Shown here: positions 6,069-6,110 of the stretch, piece by piece | How positions within the stretch are numbered: position 1 is the first letter of the stretch | How the letters are laid out: each line of letters starts with the position of its first letter | Assembly: GCA_018711775.1 (NCBI GenBank) | Contig: DVHV01000136.1 | Coordinates: 1-6,110, forward strand | From: Candidatus Onthocola stercoravium | GTDB lineage: Bacteria > Bacillota_I > Bacilli_A > RF39 > UBA660 | Direction: 5' to 3' | DNA length: 6,110 bases | Notes under the pieces: model-generated | The model's input: the letters and a program-made list of their open reading frames with translations, nothing else | What the model was told of the DNA's origin: nothing | The model's database searches: none | Position numbers and translations under genes: made by a program

Positions 6069-6110
6069 CTCTTAATCGAAGGGTCCGGGGTTCGAGCCCC
6101 CGGCAACCCA
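6069..6110 (+). tRNA. 3' half of a tRNA-Lys(CTT) gene: putative attachment-site remnant
   Basis: From the anticodon loop onward every element fits a tRNA: loop CTCTTAA (6069-6075) with anticodon CTT (6071-6073), 3' anticodon stem TCGAA, 5-base variable region, T stem CGGGG/CCCCG (6086-6090 and 6098-6102) around TTCGAGC, acceptor strand GCAACCC (6103-6109) and discriminator A (6110). The 5' half is missing. The five bases before the loop, CGTGC, do not pair with TCGAA, and neither an acceptor GGGTTGC nor a D-arm is present upstream. It is therefore not a working tRNA gene but the duplicated tail left where an element integrated in the anticodon-loop region. The intact copy should lie at the element's other end, left of this window. 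A CCA, if encoded, would be just outside. Confidence 0.8.

Noticed and set aside
6030..6110. A complete tRNA gene at the right edge
   Set aside because: The 5' acceptor strand, D-arm and 5' anticodon stem are absent; only the part from the anticodon loop onward fits.
1..6110. CRISPR array or insertion sequence
   Set aside because: No regularly spaced repeats with unique spacers and no transposase gene or terminal inverted repeats were found; the repeats seen are short and irregular.

Overview
The window is an AT-rich stretch of bacterial DNA with strong AGGAG-type ribosome binding sites and ordinary stop codons. This suggests a low-GC Firmicute (Clostridia, Erysipelotrichia or Bacilli), but nothing here fixes the genus. 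All five convincing genes resemble defence or genome-conflict genes. The right edge is the 3' half of a tRNA-Lys(CTT) gene with no 5' half, which is what a tRNA-integrating mobile element leaves at its far end. I therefore read the window as the distal end of an integrated island carrying defence cargo.

Left part (1-2135, + strand): a short leader with two inverted repeats comes before a two-gene operon. The first gene is an M.EcoRI-family adenine methyltransferase. One base later starts a DUF262 (ParB/GmrS-like NTPase) protein with a C-terminal HNH nuclease domain. A strong intrinsic terminator closes the operon. The pair looks like a compact modification/restriction unit in which a DUF262-HNH protein takes the place of a classical endonuclease.

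Middle (2136-2775): an AT-rich gap with a duplicated segment leads into a small SLOG/DUF1273-type Rossmann-fold gene on the + strand. It converges on the next operon with only 21 bases between the stop codons.

Right part (2776-5860, - strand): a promoter with an extended -10 drives a two-gene operon. The first gene is a long-type prokaryotic Argonaute that keeps the MID-domain pocket for a guide 5' end but has lost the PIWI catalytic residues. The second, overlapping by 13 bases, encodes a PD-(D/E)XK nuclease with an uncharacterised N-terminal half. The likely logic is that the inactive Argonaute senses invader nucleic acid through a guide and the nuclease is the effector, as in described long-B Argonaute systems with associated nucleases.

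Right edge (5860-6110): no convincing gene. It holds short direct and inverted repeats that could be recombinase arm sites, followed by the tRNA-Lys 3' fragment.
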